Assembly: GCF_014836845.1 (NCBI RefSeq)
Contig: NZ_JACSQA010000007.1
Span: 48,011 to 112,010, forward strand
Reading direction: 5' to 3'
Origin: Ureibacillus galli
GTDB lineage: Bacteria > Bacillota > Bacilli > Bacillales_A > Planococcaceae
DNA: 64,000 nucleotides
Shown: piece after piece, positions 32,788-40,011 of the stretch
Layout of the letters: every line of letters begins with the position of its first letter
Position numbering within the stretch: position 1 is the stretch's first letter
Program-made: the position numbers and the translations under genes
The notes under the pieces: model-generated
What the model saw: the letters and a program-made list of their open reading frames with translations, nothing else
Databases searched by the model: none
Told to the model about the DNA's origin: nothing

Positions 32788-32982
32788 TTATTGTTGTTTC
32801 ATCAGTTTTACTTGGCGTTCCATTCGTTTGTCTGCTTTTTTCTCATTCACAACTAAAATGGCATGAATTGAACCTGGAATCCAAAATAATAAAGTTAAAC
32901 CACAACTAATTAACGCTTGAATTGGTTTGCCGCATAATAAAACCGCTATTGGCGGGAAAAAGATTGCTAATAAGTACATCAT
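32788..32982 (-). CDS. Pmp3/YqaE-type small membrane protein (64 aa)
   Basis: Starts downstream of AAGGAGGAA. Two hydrophobic helices with the Pmp3 (UPF0057) signature: MMYLLAIFFPPIAVLLCGKP and LISCGLTLLFWIPGSIHAIL, then a basic tail. Family members affect membrane potential or ion tolerance. As an isolated gene with its own terminator beside the terminase, it is probably a moron expressed independently of the late operon. Confidence 0.8.
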   Translation of the reverse strand: MMYLLAIFFPPIAVLLCGKPIQALISCGLTLLFWIPGSIHAILVVNEKKADKRMERQVKLMKQQ

Positions 32983-33130
32983 GCATACATATTCCTCCTT
33001 GTTTCTTTCTATTAATCATACCCTTAGGAGGAAATGTTTGTCATTAATAGTTTTTTGATATATCCCCAGCAGCAAACACTATCATATGAGTGAGGGGTTG
33101 CACTCGATAATGCTCACTGCTCAAAATAAA

Positions 33131-33265
33131 TCAGTCAATCATCGGTTTAATAGCCCCACCACAGTTACACTTACTTTTATAAACTTTATAACCATCTTTA
33201 GATTTTTTATCATCAATCTCAGCTGGCCGTTTGCATTTCACACATAAGATTTTGTATTCCACCAT
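33131..33265 (-). CDS. Small zinc-ribbon protein (44 aa)
   Basis: Starts at an ATG (33265) after AAGGTGA; an earlier in-frame ATG at 33283 is less well placed. The product has two Cys pairs, LCVKCKRPAE and SKCNCGGAIKP, spaced as in a com-like zinc ribbon. Similar tiny proteins are common before phage terminases. DNA or RNA binding is plausible, unproven. Confidence 0.65.
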   Translation of the reverse strand: MVEYKILCVKCKRPAEIDDKKSKDGYKVYKSKCNCGGAIKPMID

Positions 33266-33288
33266 TTCACCTTCTTTGGTCATAATAA

Positions 33289-33318
33289 AAAGCAGTCATC
33301 TTCTCAAATGACTGCTTT
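33289..33318 (-). terminator. Terminator upstream of the zinc-ribbon gene
   Basis: Perfect stem AAAGCAGTCAT / ATGACTGCTTT, T tract on the minus strand. It ends transcripts coming from the early region. Confidence 0.8.
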
Positions 33319-33319
33319 C

Positions 33320-33673
33320 CTCATAGATCAATTCAAATTATTGTGGTAAAAACAGGTGCGTAGCATCTGCCTTTCTTGAAATTTGTAAATAAATATCAAA
33401 CTACATCTAGAAAACACACTAGATTTTATTATATTTTAATTTTTTATTTTTTCAGCTTTATATATATTATAATATTATTTATATATATGTTTATTTCATA
33501 AAAATCCCCCCTCCCTAATACTGGGACGGCCGGGTATGTCGCTTCTTCGATGTATATCTTTCGGCGCGTGTTGTCGGTCGTCTTGTCCTTTCTCCATTAT
33601 TGAAGAAATTTTTGGTAAGACCGATATTTAACCGCTCCGTCCTACCTCACAGTATAAACTTTTCTACTTGGTT
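33320..33673. other. Non-coding region with GC-rich block; possible cos site
   Basis: No gene is seen. 33420-33500 is almost pure A/T (runs of TATATATT). It is followed abruptly by a C-tract (ATCCCCCCTCCC near 33504-33515) and a GC-rich stretch with GGGACGGCCGGG (33524-33535), TTTCGGCGCGTG and GTCGGTCGTC. A GC-rich non-coding block about 0.8 kb upstream of terS is where cohesive-end sites lie in many Firmicutes phages. The exact cut site is not identifiable. Confidence 0.4.
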
Positions 33674-34126
33674 TTAAGAAACATTAGACATTTCGGACAT
33701 AACGGACATTTCGGACATTTTTTCAGAAATATCTTTTAATATCCTTCTAACGTGTCTTGCTGTAATTCCTTCTAATTCTGCAATATGACTTGTTTTCAAG
33801 CCTGATAACTTCCAATGTAAAACCATCTTTTCGCGTTGCTTCTTAATATAAGGTACACATGATTTAATAAAATTTATTTTATCTCGATATTCCTTTGCCA
33901 TTTGATCAGAAAGAATACTTATGCCCTTTGAAAATGCCTGTTTATATGTTGGGTCGCTTATCTCATTGCCTCTAGGCATCCCCAGTGTATCGTATTTAGA
34001 AATGAGTCCTCCTACATGCCCGTAAGGATTTTCTGTTTCTAAACCTAAAGCTACTTCCATTTGATGAAATCTATCAATAATTTCTAGAACTTCTTCTGCA
34101 CTGTAATATGTTTGCCCTTTGCCCAT
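33674..34126 (-). CDS. HTH protein, candidate late transcription regulator (ArpU/RinA-like)
   Basis: Starts at the ATG 34126, 8 nt after GGAGGG (an in-frame ATG at 34141 has no site). About 150 residues: helical N-terminus (SAEEVLEIIDRFHQMEVALG) and a C-terminal sigma-70-region-4-like HTH (MVLHWKLSGLKTSHIAELEG, ITARHVRRILKDI). This layout matches ArpU/RinA-type activators of phage late genes, and the gene precedes the cos/terminase region. The end (SEMSVMSEMSNVS) is encoded by a 9-bp tandem repeat. Confidence 0.65.
   Translation of the reverse strand: MGKGQTYYSAEEVLEIIDRFHQMEVALGLETENPYGHVGGLISKYDTLGMPRGNEISDPTYKQAFSKGISILSDQMAKEYRDKINFIKSCVPYIKKQREKMVLHWKLSGLKTSHIAELEGITARHVRRILKDISEKMSEMSVMSEMSNVS
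33687..33722. repeat. Four-copy 9-bp tandem repeat at the end of the regulator gene
   Basis: GACATTTCG, GACATAACG, GACATTTCG, GACATTTTT at 33687-33722. It encodes the MSE/MSV-type tail and could vary in length by slippage. Confidence 0.8.
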
Positions 34127-34174
34127 TCTATTGCCCTCCATGGTATAATAGATTTGCGGAAATATTATTCGAGG

Positions 34175-34202
34175 GCTGTGGCAAGGGCTACAGCTTTTTT
34201 TA
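34175..34202 (+). terminator. Plus-strand terminator with no plus-strand gene before it
   Basis: Eight-pair stem GCTGTGGC / GCTACAGC (one G-T), loop AAGG, then eight T. An extended -10-like TGGTATAAT lies at 34141-34149. Together they could make a short plus-strand RNA of about 45 nt. Confidence 0.6.
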
Positions 34203-34256
34203 TTTTCTAAATCTTTCTTTGTAATATAAAATGATAGAAAGAAAGAAGGTGATTAT

Positions 34257-34340
34257 ATGAGCTTTCCCGTGTTGTTTGCCATTGCTATAGGATGTGGAAT
34301 AGGTTTTCGCATTCTTGATAGGGTAGTTAAGTCCCAATAG
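34257..34340 (+). CDS. Tiny hydrophobic peptide on the plus strand (27 aa)
   Basis: ATG after AAGAAGGTGATTAT. The product, MSFPVLFAIAIGCGIGFRIL plus a short basic tail, is one membrane helix. It opposes the surrounding minus-strand genes. A perfect 8-bp hairpin (GCCTGATA / TATCAGGC, 34349-34372) follows it. Very short, so coding status is uncertain. Confidence 0.4.
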   Translation: MSFPVLFAIAIGCGIGFRILDRVVKSQ

Positions 34341-34371
34341 AAGTAAGTGCCTGATACTTAGCAATATCAGG

Positions 34372-34659
34372 CTACCACATTGCTTTAATTTCTCGATTAG
34401 TAGCTTCTTTCCATTTGCGATTATAGTTTTCCATACCTTCTAAAGCACCTTGGCGAAATCTAGTATTACTCGCTTTTACATTATCAACTTGCCAACTATA
34501 TTCATAAGCAGCTAGATACTCAAAACGGTTCAGTTGATTTTCTAATAAATTTGCTTTTTCAGCTTGTTCAATAAGCCAATGCCAATCGTCATGCAATCTT
34601 GTTCCTTCTAAAATGCGTATTTCACGTTCTTTAATTAATTCCATTCGGCTTCTTTCCAT
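34372..34659 (-). CDS. Hypothetical early phage protein (95 aa)
   Basis: Starts near 34659 (GGGGATTGATTAGG before the ATG) and overlaps the upstream gene region. Helical, Trp- and Arg-rich: LHDDWHWLIEQAEKANLLEN and YSWQVDNVKASNTRFRQG. I do not recognise the family. Confidence 0.55.
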   Translation of the reverse strand: MERSRMELIKEREIRILEGTRLHDDWHWLIEQAEKANLLENQLNRFEYLAAYEYSWQVDNVKASNTRFRQGALEGMENYNRKWKEATNREIKAMW

Positions 34660-34660
34660 C

Positions 34661-34867
34661 CTAATCAATCCCCATTTCCACTCGATCTCTAACTGTCGTA
34701 TCTAATATTTCACCTATTTTTAATAACTTTTCATATATCGGACATCCATCACACGGTTCATTCAAATTACTCTCGCGAGTTAAGCAAACTTCCTTGCAAT
34801 GCAGTTCCCACAATAACTTTTGTCTCTCACAAGCTAATATTCTTTTTGGCTTATCTATGACACCCAT
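34661..34867 (-). CDS. Small Cys-rich early protein, putative zinc binder (68 aa)
   Basis: Contains Cys-rich spacing C-x8-9-C-x3-C and CDGCPIYEKL in the middle (LACERQKLLWELHCKEVCLT; NEPCDGCPIYEKLL). It resembles the zinc-finger-like YqaI/DUF-type proteins beside rusA in Firmicutes phages. It overlaps the rusA stop by 13 bp. Function unknown. Confidence 0.6.
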   Translation of the reverse strand: MGVIDKPKRILACERQKLLWELHCKEVCLTRESNLNEPCDGCPIYEKLLKIGEILDTTVRDRVEMGID

Positions 34868-35274
34868 TCAACTGTCACCACAGCTTTCGGACTGTCGGAG
34901 TACCATTTACGAGCTACCAGTTCAATAACTTGGCTATCATCGTGCCATAAAACCTTGCTAAGACCATCTTTAATGCCTTTTGCTAAGTTATCGATGTCTG
35001 GTTTGGTTGTTGGTCTTAACTCACCATCTAGAGCAAGCTGATGCTTTTTCTTACTGAATGATTTGGGTATCTTACGATAAACATCAATTGTTAATTTTAT
35101 ATCTTCCATAATCAGTGATTCAGGTGCATAATTTGCAGCTACTAATCTAACAAATGACTTGTAGTCTCTACTTTCCTTTGGATCTATTGCTTTCACACCT
35201 TTTCCCATTCGTGAGAACTTTGGTCGCTGTTGCGCTTGTACGTCTCCAGGTATTTCAAATTGTATTTTGCCCAT
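34855..35274 (-). CDS. rusA: RusA-family Holliday junction resolvase
   Basis: 139 residues starting MGKIQFEIPGDVQAQQRPKF, with the ATG at 35274 after GGAGGG. The RusA signature is present: TTKPDIDNLAKGIKDGL with the metal-binding Asp pair (PDIDN), preceded by LTIDVYRKIPKSFSKKK and followed by WHDDSQVIELVARK. It dimerises and resolves four-way junctions made by the RecT/YqaJ system before packaging. Confidence 0.9.
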   Translation of the reverse strand: MGKIQFEIPGDVQAQQRPKFSRMGKGVKAIDPKESRDYKSFVRLVAANYAPESLIMEDIKLTIDVYRKIPKSFSKKKHQLALDGELRPTTKPDIDNLAKGIKDGLSKVLWHDDSQVIELVARKWYSDSPKAVVTVEWVS

Positions 35275-35312
35275 GTTACCCTCCAATATCTTATTAATAA
35301 GCTATAACTAAA

Positions 35313-36560
35313 CTACAGGAGTTTAGCAATCTCGTAAATTACGTTCACTGTTACGCTATTTCCTGCTTGTTTGTATAATTGTGAATCTGAATTTACTTCC
35401 CTCGCTCTATCAAACGCCCAATCTGGGAACCCTTGAAGCCTCCAACATTCACGAGGTGTTAATTTTCGTATTTTCAATTTTTCTCCAGGCTCTACAATAT
35501 TGAATCTTCCTGATAATTGAGATGATAGAGCAACCATATTACCGTCAGTTTCATAAATTCGATCTTGTTGGTAAGTTTGTGTTCCATCTTCTTTTCGTGG
35601 ATTAATACACTTAATATCCCCTACAACTACACCTTGATTACAAGAAGTATCAAGTGTATTCGCTACACCTTTACCAACTCGCCCTCTACGAGTTTTACTT
35701 CCTGGCATAGCTAAATTAATAGAATCGCCTTCCGTTGCTACATTAAAACCACGTTTTGTAGCTTCTTTAATTAACACCGCTGCCATATCTTGATTACCTA
35801 TGCCTTTGTAATCTCGGGCCATTAAACAATGACTTGTATCAGTTTGACCTTTTATTTCATTACGATTCATTGTTATTGTGTAATGTCCTCTACCCCCTCC
35901 TTGACCTGTATCCAAAGCTTCCGTAATACCGCTTGGATTAAAGACTTGTGTATTTCTTCTGAAACCTTCCCTATGTGCTATTATTTCTATTGGAAGATTA
36001 GTCGCTTCGTTTGTTCCTCCGATAGGAAATACTTCTCGTCCACTTGATCCTCCTCTAAGATGTCCAATAATGAACACCCGTTCTCTGTTTTGTGGGACTC
36101 CGAAATTTTTGCTGTTAAGTATCTGCCATTCTGCATTGTACCCCAATTCATCAAGCGTGGTGAGAATTGTTCTAAACGTGTTCCCTTTGTCGTGATTGAG
36201 TAAGCCTTTGACGTTCTCAAGGAATAAATATTGTGGTTGGATTTGTTTGGCTGCTCTTGCAATATCGAAAAACAAAGTTCCTCTAGTGTCTTCAAATCCT
36301 CTTCGTTTTCCCGCAATAGAAAAGGCTTGGCAAGGGAATCCTCCACAGATAACGTCAACTTTTCCTCTAAGTAATCGAAAATCGTTGTCTGATACACTTG
36401 TGATATCATGTGCAGTCCACTCTCCTTCCGTATCATGTATTGCTTCGTATGATTTTCTTGCATATTTATCCCATTCAACATATCCAACACATTCATGCCC
36501 TGCTTGCTCCATTCCTAACCTGAAACCACCAATACCAGCGAATAAATCTAGGAATTTCAT
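35313..36560 (-). CDS. DNA (cytosine-5-)-methyltransferase, orphan
   Basis: 415 residues with all main C5-methyltransferase motifs: I (LDLFAGIGGFRLGMEQAG), IV (GGFPCQAFS, catalytic Cys77), VI (LENVKG, 115-117), VIII (QNRERVFIIG, 157-166), a ~200-residue target-recognition region, then IX (RKLTPRECWRLQGFPDW) and X (YKQAGNSVTVNVIYEIA). The recognition region repeats GRGHYTI/LDT-type elements. No restriction endonuclease gene is adjacent. It likely protects phage DNA from host restriction or marks it. The target sequence is not predictable. Confidence 0.92.
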   Translation of the reverse strand: MKFLDLFAGIGGFRLGMEQAGHECVGYVEWDKYARKSYEAIHDTEGEWTAHDITSVSDNDFRLLRGKVDVICGGFPCQAFSIAGKRRGFEDTRGTLFFDIARAAKQIQPQYLFLENVKGLLNHDKGNTFRTILTTLDELGYNAEWQILNSKNFGVPQNRERVFIIGHLRGGSSGREVFPIGGTNEATNLPIEIIAHREGFRRNTQVFNPSGITEALDTGQGGGRGHYTITMNRNEIKGQTDTSHCLMARDYKGIGNQDMAAVLIKEATKRGFNVATEGDSINLAMPGSKTRRGRVGKGVANTLDTSCNQGVVVGDIKCINPRKEDGTQTYQQDRIYETDGNMVALSSQLSGRFNIVEPGEKLKIRKLTPRECWRLQGFPDWAFDRAREVNSDSQLYKQAGNSVTVNVIYEIAKLL

Positions 36561-36674
36561 TTTCTATTATCCCTCCATTCTTTACACATAAGCTATTACT
36601 AAGATAATTACATGTAGTGGTGTCTATGATTTCGCCTTTTGCTATAATATAGAAAATACATAGAGGGTGATTTT

Positions 36675-36902
36675 ATGTTAGATATCTCTGAAAGTGTTAA
36701 TTTTAATTACTTAATTGCACCACTTTTAGTGTTGATAGTAGTAATGACTATATTCTCAATTATTTACTCATTAATATTCTTTAAAATTCTACCTGAAAAA
36801 GTCTTTATTTTCTTTTTGGTAATTGTTGTATTATTCGGCGCATATGTTTGGGCTGTTCCAATGAATATGGGATTTTATGAATACTTTAGAGCTACTTTTT
36901 AG
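36675..36902 (+). CDS. Small membrane protein on the plus strand (75 aa)
   Basis: ATG after AGAGGGTGATTTT; an extended -10-like TGCTATAAT lies at ~36647-36655. Two hydrophobic helices (LIAPLLVLIVVMTIFSIIYS and VFIFFLVIVVLFGAYVWAVP) are linked by a short loop. It opposes the flow of the early operon and has its own promoter and terminator. It could be an expressed lysogenic gene (moron), for example superinfection exclusion. That role is inferred from topology and context. Confidence 0.6.
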   Translation: MLDISESVNFNYLIAPLLVLIVVMTIFSIIYSLIFFKILPEKVFIFFLVIVVLFGAYVWAVPMNMGFYEYFRATF

Positions 36903-36917
36903 GAGCTCTTTTTTTGT
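36889..36917 (+). terminator. Terminator overlapping the end of the small membrane gene
   Basis: Stem GAGCT / AGCTC with a 10-nt loop, then seven T. Confidence 0.65.
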
Positions 36918-37147
36918 TAAACTGCAACATCACCTATACTATAAACCCCCTCAGCATTCACCACGACATCACCCATCATGGAAACCACTAAATTGTGCTG
37001 TTCACGTTCACAGCGATAAACTAACTTTTTTACGTTTTTCTCAAAAATGATATTCACGTACTTATATTCACGACCTTCGAATCGAATTTCGCTATTTACT
37101 TTATTAAATTTTTCTATTATCTCATTCAAAGTGTTATAGGATGGCAT
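36917..37147 (-). CDS. Hypothetical early phage protein (76 aa)
   Basis: Small alpha/beta protein (NEIIEKFNKVNSEIRFEGRE, then NIIFEKNVKKLVYRCE). The start overlaps the dUTPase stop by one base. It begins after GAGGAAGGATACTG. No family recognised. Confidence 0.55.
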   Translation of the reverse strand: MPSYNTLNEIIEKFNKVNSEIRFEGREYKYVNIIFEKNVKKLVYRCEREQHNLVVSMMGDVVVNAEGVYSIGDVAV

Positions 37148-37692
37148 CAGTATCCTTCCTCCTGTCGTTGGTGATTGATCTGGTTTTTATCGAAATAAGC
37201 TTGTTCGATTTCTTCCCAAGTGAAATCGAGTGATTGTCCAAGTGACAAGAAAACTATAAGCACACGTTCATAGTTTGATAACCGTTTATCCACGTAAAAA
37301 TGGGATATTGCTAAAAACGCTTCATTGAATTGAATTTCTAATGCTTCATCACTATTTAGTAAAGGCACTCTATCAAACGTCCAACTCTTCTGAACTCCAA
37401 TACTTAAAATAAAATGTAAACAGTCAACGTATTCTTCGAGAAGTAAATTCCTTATTAACCACGGCTTGTTTTTGTCTGTTTTATCTGGGTTGTCTGTTAA
37501 TACCATTGTCCTCGGCTTCTGATTATTACTCCAAAACTTAAACCCTCGCCATTCATTTGCACATTCACCGAGTTCCACTTGTAAGGCAAGAATCTTTTTC
37601 TCCAATCGATTTTCATTTTCTTGTACAGGATGCTCATTCATGATGTGTTCATCTAATACTCTTTGTGCTTCAAATAGTTTTTGTAAATTCAC
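37147..37692 (-). CDS. Dimeric (all-alpha) dUTPase / NTP pyrophosphohydrolase
   Basis: 181 residues from a GTG after GAGGGGAAATACTA. All-helical with the MazG/dimeric-dUTPase metal motifs: ALQVELGECANEWRGFKFW (ExxE-like) and LLLEEYVDCLHFILSIG (ExxD). It would hydrolyse dUTP to dUMP, keeping uracil out of phage DNA and feeding dTMP synthesis. It lies in the replication operon beside ssb. Confidence 0.82.
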   Translation of the reverse strand: MNLQKLFEAQRVLDEHIMNEHPVQENENRLEKKILALQVELGECANEWRGFKFWSNNQKPRTMVLTDNPDKTDKNKPWLIRNLLLEEYVDCLHFILSIGVQKSWTFDRVPLLNSDEALEIQFNEAFLAISHFYVDKRLSNYERVLIVFLSLGQSLDFTWEEIEQAYFDKNQINHQRQEEGY

Positions 37693-37707
37693 TAGTATTT
37701 CCCCTCT

Positions 37708-38214
37708 CTAAAATGGCAAGCCATCTTCTGAAACTACTGCTCCATTTCCGCTTGCAAATGGATCTTCATTCACCCTCGTATAATTCTGTTGGTATGTTTG
37801 ACCTCCATATTGCCCCGTATTTTGCGTTTGTGGTTGTGATTGATAATTTGTATTAGGTTGATAGTTTGAAGCTGAATTTGAGCCATCTGAATTGTTTGAG
37901 CGTGATTCTAAAAACTGAATACTATCTGCTACTACATCAGTTGTATATACCCTTTTTCCATCTTGTCCCTCAAAACTACCAGTTTGGATTCGGCCTTCAA
38001 GACCAATCAAACTACCTTTCTTCATGAAGTTTGCTAGGTTCTCAGCTTGCTTGCGCCATGCTATGCAGCGAATAAAATCAGCCTCTGGTTGCCCTTCCGC
38101 TTTATGAATCCGATTGACTGCTAATGTGAATTTCACCATTGGTACACCACTAGGTGTATATTTCAAATCTGGATCGGCTGTTAATCTTCCTACTAGTACT
38201 GTTCGATTAATCAA
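37708..38214 (-). CDS. ssb: Single-stranded DNA-binding protein
   Basis: The start is the TTG at 38214 (GGAG nine bases upstream), giving the usual MINRTVLVGRLTADPDLKYT beginning. The OB fold spans residues ~1-110. A Gln/Asn/Ser-rich linker follows and the protein ends with the acidic tail EDGLPF that binds partner proteins. It coats ssDNA during phage replication and RecT-mediated annealing. 168 residues, a normal size. Confidence 0.92.
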   Translation of the reverse strand: MINRTVLVGRLTADPDLKYTPSGVPMVKFTLAVNRIHKAEGQPEADFIRCIAWRKQAENLANFMKKGSLIGLEGRIQTGSFEGQDGKRVYTTDVVADSIQFLESRSNNSDGSNSASNYQPNTNYQSQPQTQNTGQYGGQTYQQNYTRVNEDPFASGNGAVVSEDGLPF

Positions 38215-38575
38215 TTTCTGTCGCTCCATTCAAGTTAAGTTTTAAATCGAATATTTCGTTCATAGTTTCGATTGCATAACAAATGCCACGTGATACATTT
38301 TTACCTTCATCTGATATATTATCCATGAGCTTCGTTTTATAATGAGTTTCATATAAATCTTCAATTTCTTTTTCCGGCGAATCTTCCTCATAGCCATCTA
38401 TTAAACAACGAATGAAAGTTATTAATGTCATGTTATTTAAAATTTTAATCCCTTCCGTTTCAAAACCCTCCGCATGAAGTTCAATCATTTCTTTTAAATC
38501 TTCATCAATTTTTACCTTTGGAAGTGTGTCTAACGCTCGTTTAACTTCTCTTAATACTTTCACTTTTGCACTCAT
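38207..38575 (-). CDS. Hypothetical early phage protein (122 aa)
   Basis: Start chosen at the ATG 38575 (9 nt after GGGAGG); 38581 is possible. Acidic, helical: LPKVKIDEDLKEMIELHAEG and LITFIRCLIDGYEEDSPEKE. No motif recognised. It overlaps ssb by 8 bp and the zinc-finger gene upstream by 35 bp, so it is part of the replication operon. Confidence 0.55.
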   Translation of the reverse strand: MSAKVKVLREVKRALDTLPKVKIDEDLKEMIELHAEGFETEGIKILNNMTLITFIRCLIDGYEEDSPEKEIEDLYETHYKTKLMDNISDEGKNVSRGICYAIETMNEIFDLKLNLNGATEID

Positions 38576-38705
38576 TATCATGTTCCTCCCTCAACTTCAT
38601 TTCTTCAATTATGCAATGTGTATGCCAAATTTCGCCGACAAAATCAAACTCGTATTCACTTTCATTTATCGTGTTAATCCATTGGCCACAATAAACACAT
38701 TCCAT
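38541..38705 (-). CDS. Small zinc-finger protein (54 aa)
   Basis: ATG at 38705, 6 nt after GGAGGG (an ATG at 38711 directly abuts the site). The sequence MECVYCGQWI, then WHTHCIIEEMK gives a CxxC...HxxC treble-clef-like metal site. It overlaps the start of the next gene. Probably a small nucleic-acid or protein adaptor; function unknown. Confidence 0.6.
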   Translation of the reverse strand: MECVYCGQWINTINESEYEFDFVGEIWHTHCIIEEMKLREEHDNECKSESIKRS

Positions 38706-38748
38706 CTCCATCCCTCCAATGTTTTACTAGCAATTGTGTTTGGTTCCC

Positions 38749-38988
38749 TCATGCAATATCACTCCTTTTCCAAGTTTCGATTACTCGATAGCCCCTATCT
38801 AGAAGGTTTTTAAACTCTGGATGAGCAACTGGTGCTGTAGCAATTACTCGAAAACCTTCTTCAAGGCCTTCCAAAGTTGCATAATCTTTGTATCTATAAA
38901 AATCTTTGTGTGCTTTGAAATGATTGGTAGAAACCCTTTTATGCTGCCCTGGAATGTCAATTGGAATCCCATTTTTTCTAAATTGCAT
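38749..38988 (-). CDS. Hypothetical early phage protein (79 aa)
   Basis: ATG after GGAGGGGTAAT. It contains GFRVIATAPVAHPEFKNLLD and GYRVIETWKRS. No family recognised. It directly follows the DnaD-like gene. Confidence 0.55.
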   Translation of the reverse strand: MQFRKNGIPIDIPGQHKRVSTNHFKAHKDFYRYKDYATLEGLEEGFRVIATAPVAHPEFKNLLDRGYRVIETWKRSDIA

Positions 38989-38989
38989 A

Positions 38990-39967
38990 TTACCCCTCCA
39001 ATTTAGCTAATATTTTTTGTCTCTCAGCTTCAAAATCTATTACTTCATCGGATTGTGAATTTGGTTGATCACGCTTGTTAAACCATTCAGGTATCACTTC
39101 TTTTTTAAATGGCTTGCTTTTAAACTGGTGCTGTTCTTGTATCTTCTTGTCCTCTAATAGTTTGTAAGAAGTGATTCCTTCGCGTTTCCAATTACGAAGT
39201 ATGCCATTTGCATACCGTTCTTTAGCTTTAACTTTCCCATCTAATAAAGCTCGGTTAAATGCCTCGACAATCAAATCAACATCTTTATAAGTTTCTAAGT
39301 AGTAATTGATGTCTTCACGTAATTGGGCACTAGGTAGCTTGTTTAATCGTTTTGTAAATAGATCAAATAACTTTTGAGATGGAGTTGACGACAACGGACT
39401 TTTTTGTTGTTGTTCTTTTTCTTTTTCTTCTTCTTGTTCTTTTTCTTGTTCTTGTTCTTCCCCCAGGTCTATGCATGGACTATCCATAGGGTATTGATAC
39501 GGTATCGAACCCTTGTCATTATTAGGGTTCAGGTCTTTTGGCTCACCTTTATGGTTTAAGGGTATTGATACGGTATCGATATGGTATCCATACTGTTCCA
39601 AAGAGGTAAGATAAGAGTTAATAAAGGGTATATGTTTAACCTGTCGAAGTTCTTTTTCGATACATTTTTTAACTTTTGGAGAGTTAATAAAATTGTATTT
39701 TGCCCAATTTACTAACATAATCTCTTTGGTAGATTCGTTGTATAACACTTTTCCGTACTCAATAAATCTACCCAGTAATTTTACGACTGTATCACGGTTG
39801 TAACCTGTTTGCATTTCTATTACTCGGTATGGCAATTCGTAGATGCCACATTGAGTTGTATTGTTATTAGTCATTAAATACAGATAGAAATATTTCTCTT
39901 CTGGTGTAAGATCCAACACAAAACCATCGTCCCAAAATGTAGTGTGTACTTGTCTGTACTTTGCCAT
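38990..39967 (-). CDS. DnaD-like replication initiation protein
   Basis: Starts at the ATG 39967 after AGGAGGATAGGGCAT. 325 residues. N-terminal winged-helix part: TTFWDDGFVLDLTPEEKYFY, TQCGIYELPYRVIEMQTGYN. Residues ~165-185 are a Glu/Gln/Lys-only linker. The C-terminal ~100 residues are a DnaD/DnaB-II domain (LREDINYYLETYKDVDLIVE, then YANGILRNWKREGITS). Such proteins melt or remodel the phage origin and load helicase. Iteron-like repeats lie within the gene at 39490-39594. No helicase loader gene is adjacent, so it probably recruits host DnaC/DnaI. Confidence 0.8.
   Translation of the reverse strand: MAKYRQVHTTFWDDGFVLDLTPEEKYFYLYLMTNNNTTQCGIYELPYRVIEMQTGYNRDTVVKLLGRFIEYGKVLYNESTKEIMLVNWAKYNFINSPKVKKCIEKELRQVKHIPFINSYLTSLEQYGYHIDTVSIPLNHKGEPKDLNPNNDKGSIPYQYPMDSPCIDLGEEQEQEKEQEEEKEKEQQQKSPLSSTPSQKLFDLFTKRLNKLPSAQLREDINYYLETYKDVDLIVEAFNRALLDGKVKAKERYANGILRNWKREGITSYKLLEDKKIQEQHQFKSKPFKKEVIPEWFNKRDQPNSQSDEVIDFEAERQKILAKLEG
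39490..39594. repeat. Iteron-like repeats inside the DnaD-like gene (possible phage origin)
   Basis: A 21-bp sequence is repeated exactly at 39490-39510 and 39560-39580. It is built of 11-bp units: GGTATTGATAC (39492-39502), GGTATCGAACC (39503-39513), GGTATTGATAC (39562-39572), GGTATCGATAT (39573-39583), GGTATCCATAC (39584-39594). The last three are in perfect tandem, with palindromic GTATCGATAC-type cores. Confidence 0.65.
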
Positions 39968-40011
39968 ATGCCCTATCCTCCTATTAAGCAAGGGGATTGC
40001 TCCCCTTACTG

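Noticed and set aside
34349..34372. Terminator after the 27-residue plus-strand peptide
   Set aside because: The 8-bp stem is perfect, but no T tract follows on either strand.
35987..36496. 169-codon open frame inside the methyltransferase gene
   Set aside because: Shadow in another frame of a gene with all catalytic motifs; no ribosome binding site.
39405..39460. Low-complexity TTGTTCTTTTTC-type repeat resembling a microsatellite or CRISPR-like array
   Set aside because: It encodes the Glu/Gln/Lys linker of the DnaD-like protein in frame; there are no unique spacers. No CRISPR array was seen in the window.
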